The notes under the pieces: model-generated
Seen by the model: the letters and a program-made list of their open reading frames with translations, nothing else
What the model was told of the DNA's origin: nothing
Databases searched by the model: none
Made by a program: the position numbers and the translations under genes
From: Nostoc sp. WHI
Lineage (GTDB): Bacteria > Cyanobacteriota > Cyanobacteriia > Cyanobacteriales > Nostocaceae
Direction of reading: 5' to 3'
DNA: 64,000 bases
Assembly (NCBI RefSeq): GCF_015714725.1
Contig: NZ_WBKM01000374.1
Location: 1-64,000 of the forward strand
Shown: positions 63,436 to 64,000 of the stretch, piece by piece
Layout: each line of letters opens with the position of its first letter
Position numbering within the stretch: position 1 is the stretch's first letter

Positions 63436-64000
63436 CTAAAATCCCATAGCTTCGGCTACTGCTCCCAACTCAGGCGCGATGCCCTGTTTAAATCGACTGT
63501 GATTGTGTTTAATTGCTGTATCTGGGTCTTTTAGACCATTACCAGTCAGGACGCAAACTACGGTTGCCCCTGTGGGAACTTGGTCTTTTACTTGCAACAA
63601 GCCGGCTACAGAAGCGGCGCTAGCAGGTTCGCAGAAGATGCCTTCTGATGCTGCCAAAAGTCGATAAGCATCAAGAATTTCGGCATCGGTAACAGCATGG
63701 AAATTTCCCTGACTTGCGGTTTGGGCTGCGATCGCTAAGTCCCAACTAGCAGGGTTGCCAATGCGAATTGCTGTCGCTAAAGTTTCGGGATGCGCCACTG
63801 GCTTACCATGTACAAAAGGAGCTGCACCTGCGGCTTGAAATCCCATCATCTTGGGTAGGCGATCGCACTTTCTGGCTTGATGATATTGACAAAATCCCAT
63901 CCAATATGCTGTGATATTTCCGGCATTGCCCACGGGTATACACACCCAGTCTGGGGCATCACCCAGCACATCGACAATTTCAAAGGCTGCTGTTTTCTGC
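63436..64000 (-). CDS. thrC: Threonine synthase, C-terminal part
   Basis: The frame stays open to the window edge; at least 188 residues are present and the N-terminal half lies outside. The blocks [44 protein letters not shown] and [16 protein letters not shown] are characteristic of PLP-dependent threonine synthase. The enzyme converts O-phosphohomoserine to threonine. The PLP lysine would be upstream, beyond the edge. Confidence 0.92.
   Translation of the reverse strand, partial: QKTAAFEIVDVLGDAPDWVCIPVGNAGNITAYWMGFCQYHQARKCDRLPKMMGFQAAGAAPFVHGKPVAHPETLATAIRIGNPASWDLAIAAQTASQGNFHAVTDAEILDAYRLLAASEGIFCEPASAASVAGLLQVKDQVPTGATVVCVLTGNGLKDPDTAIKHNHSRFKQGIAPELGAVAEAMGF

Noticed and set aside
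1-64000. tRNA, rRNA or riboswitch genes
   Set aside because: No T-loop GGTTCRAATC with matching acceptor stems, no rRNA stretches and no recognisable riboswitch core were found by eye; a tRNAscan or Infernal run would be decisive.

Overview
The window looks like chromosome from a filamentous, heterocyst-type cyanobacterium close to Nostoc. The evidence is the abundant HIP1 octamer GCGATCGC, heptamer short tandem repeats (TTGGGCA), a 29-bp dispersed repeat found four times, several MITE-like families, and cyanobacterial lineage genes: a probable MgdA glucolipid synthase, DUF1400 hydrolase, PRC/DUF2382 proteins, DUF6737 and CHAT/TPR proteins. No rRNA, tRNA or CRISPR array was seen.

Layout. 1-6145 is a two-partner secretion locus: a very large minus-strand gene, open at the window edge, joins a family 2 glycosyltransferase in frame to a signal-peptide-like segment and a filamentous-haemagglutinin (TpsA) exoprotein ending in a TPIP repeat; its TpsB pore gene diverges from it. 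6500-9630 holds a methyltransferase, a YciI-like/quinone-reductase pair with a decayed second copy, and small proteins. 10048-12753 is signalling (GAF-GGDEF, histidine kinase). 12819-23379 is mostly metabolic and membrane genes (GNAT, GH57, SDR, DUF1400 hydrolase, Kir channel, MFS, two PRC/DUF2382 stress proteins). 23756-26460 has an orphan antitoxin-like gene, a HicBA module and two related MTQPN proteins. 26703-30130 has endonuclease V and two FHA-domain proteins.

30195-41985 is an accessory, conflict-type island: an NB-ARC/TPR STAND ATPase with a divergent small membrane protein, a UPF0175/PIN toxin-antitoxin pair between direct repeats, a decayed frameshifted ORF, a TPR-CHAT caspase-like protein with a neighbour that carries only its N-terminal domain, and an IS605-type tnpB element with a divergent ribbon-helix-helix-like gene. 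Three arrays of a 21-bp repeat with shared leader and trailer punctuate the island.

42316-64000 returns to core functions: dnaX, mgdA, moaD, a large secreted lamin-tail protein, an acyltransferase, ddl, a copper-type MerR regulon (chaperone, MerR, cupredoxin, CopA) with three matching MerR operators, hydrolase, DUF4112, YihY and the C-terminal part of threonine synthase. MITE-like elements occur throughout intergenic DNA.

How the genes work together: the TPS pair exports an adhesin; the MerR regulon senses and exports a soft metal, probably Cu(I); the island genes could form a sensing/execution layer (STAND sensor, CHAT protease, death-fold-like adaptor, PIN toxin). That last link is inference from domain content and proximity.
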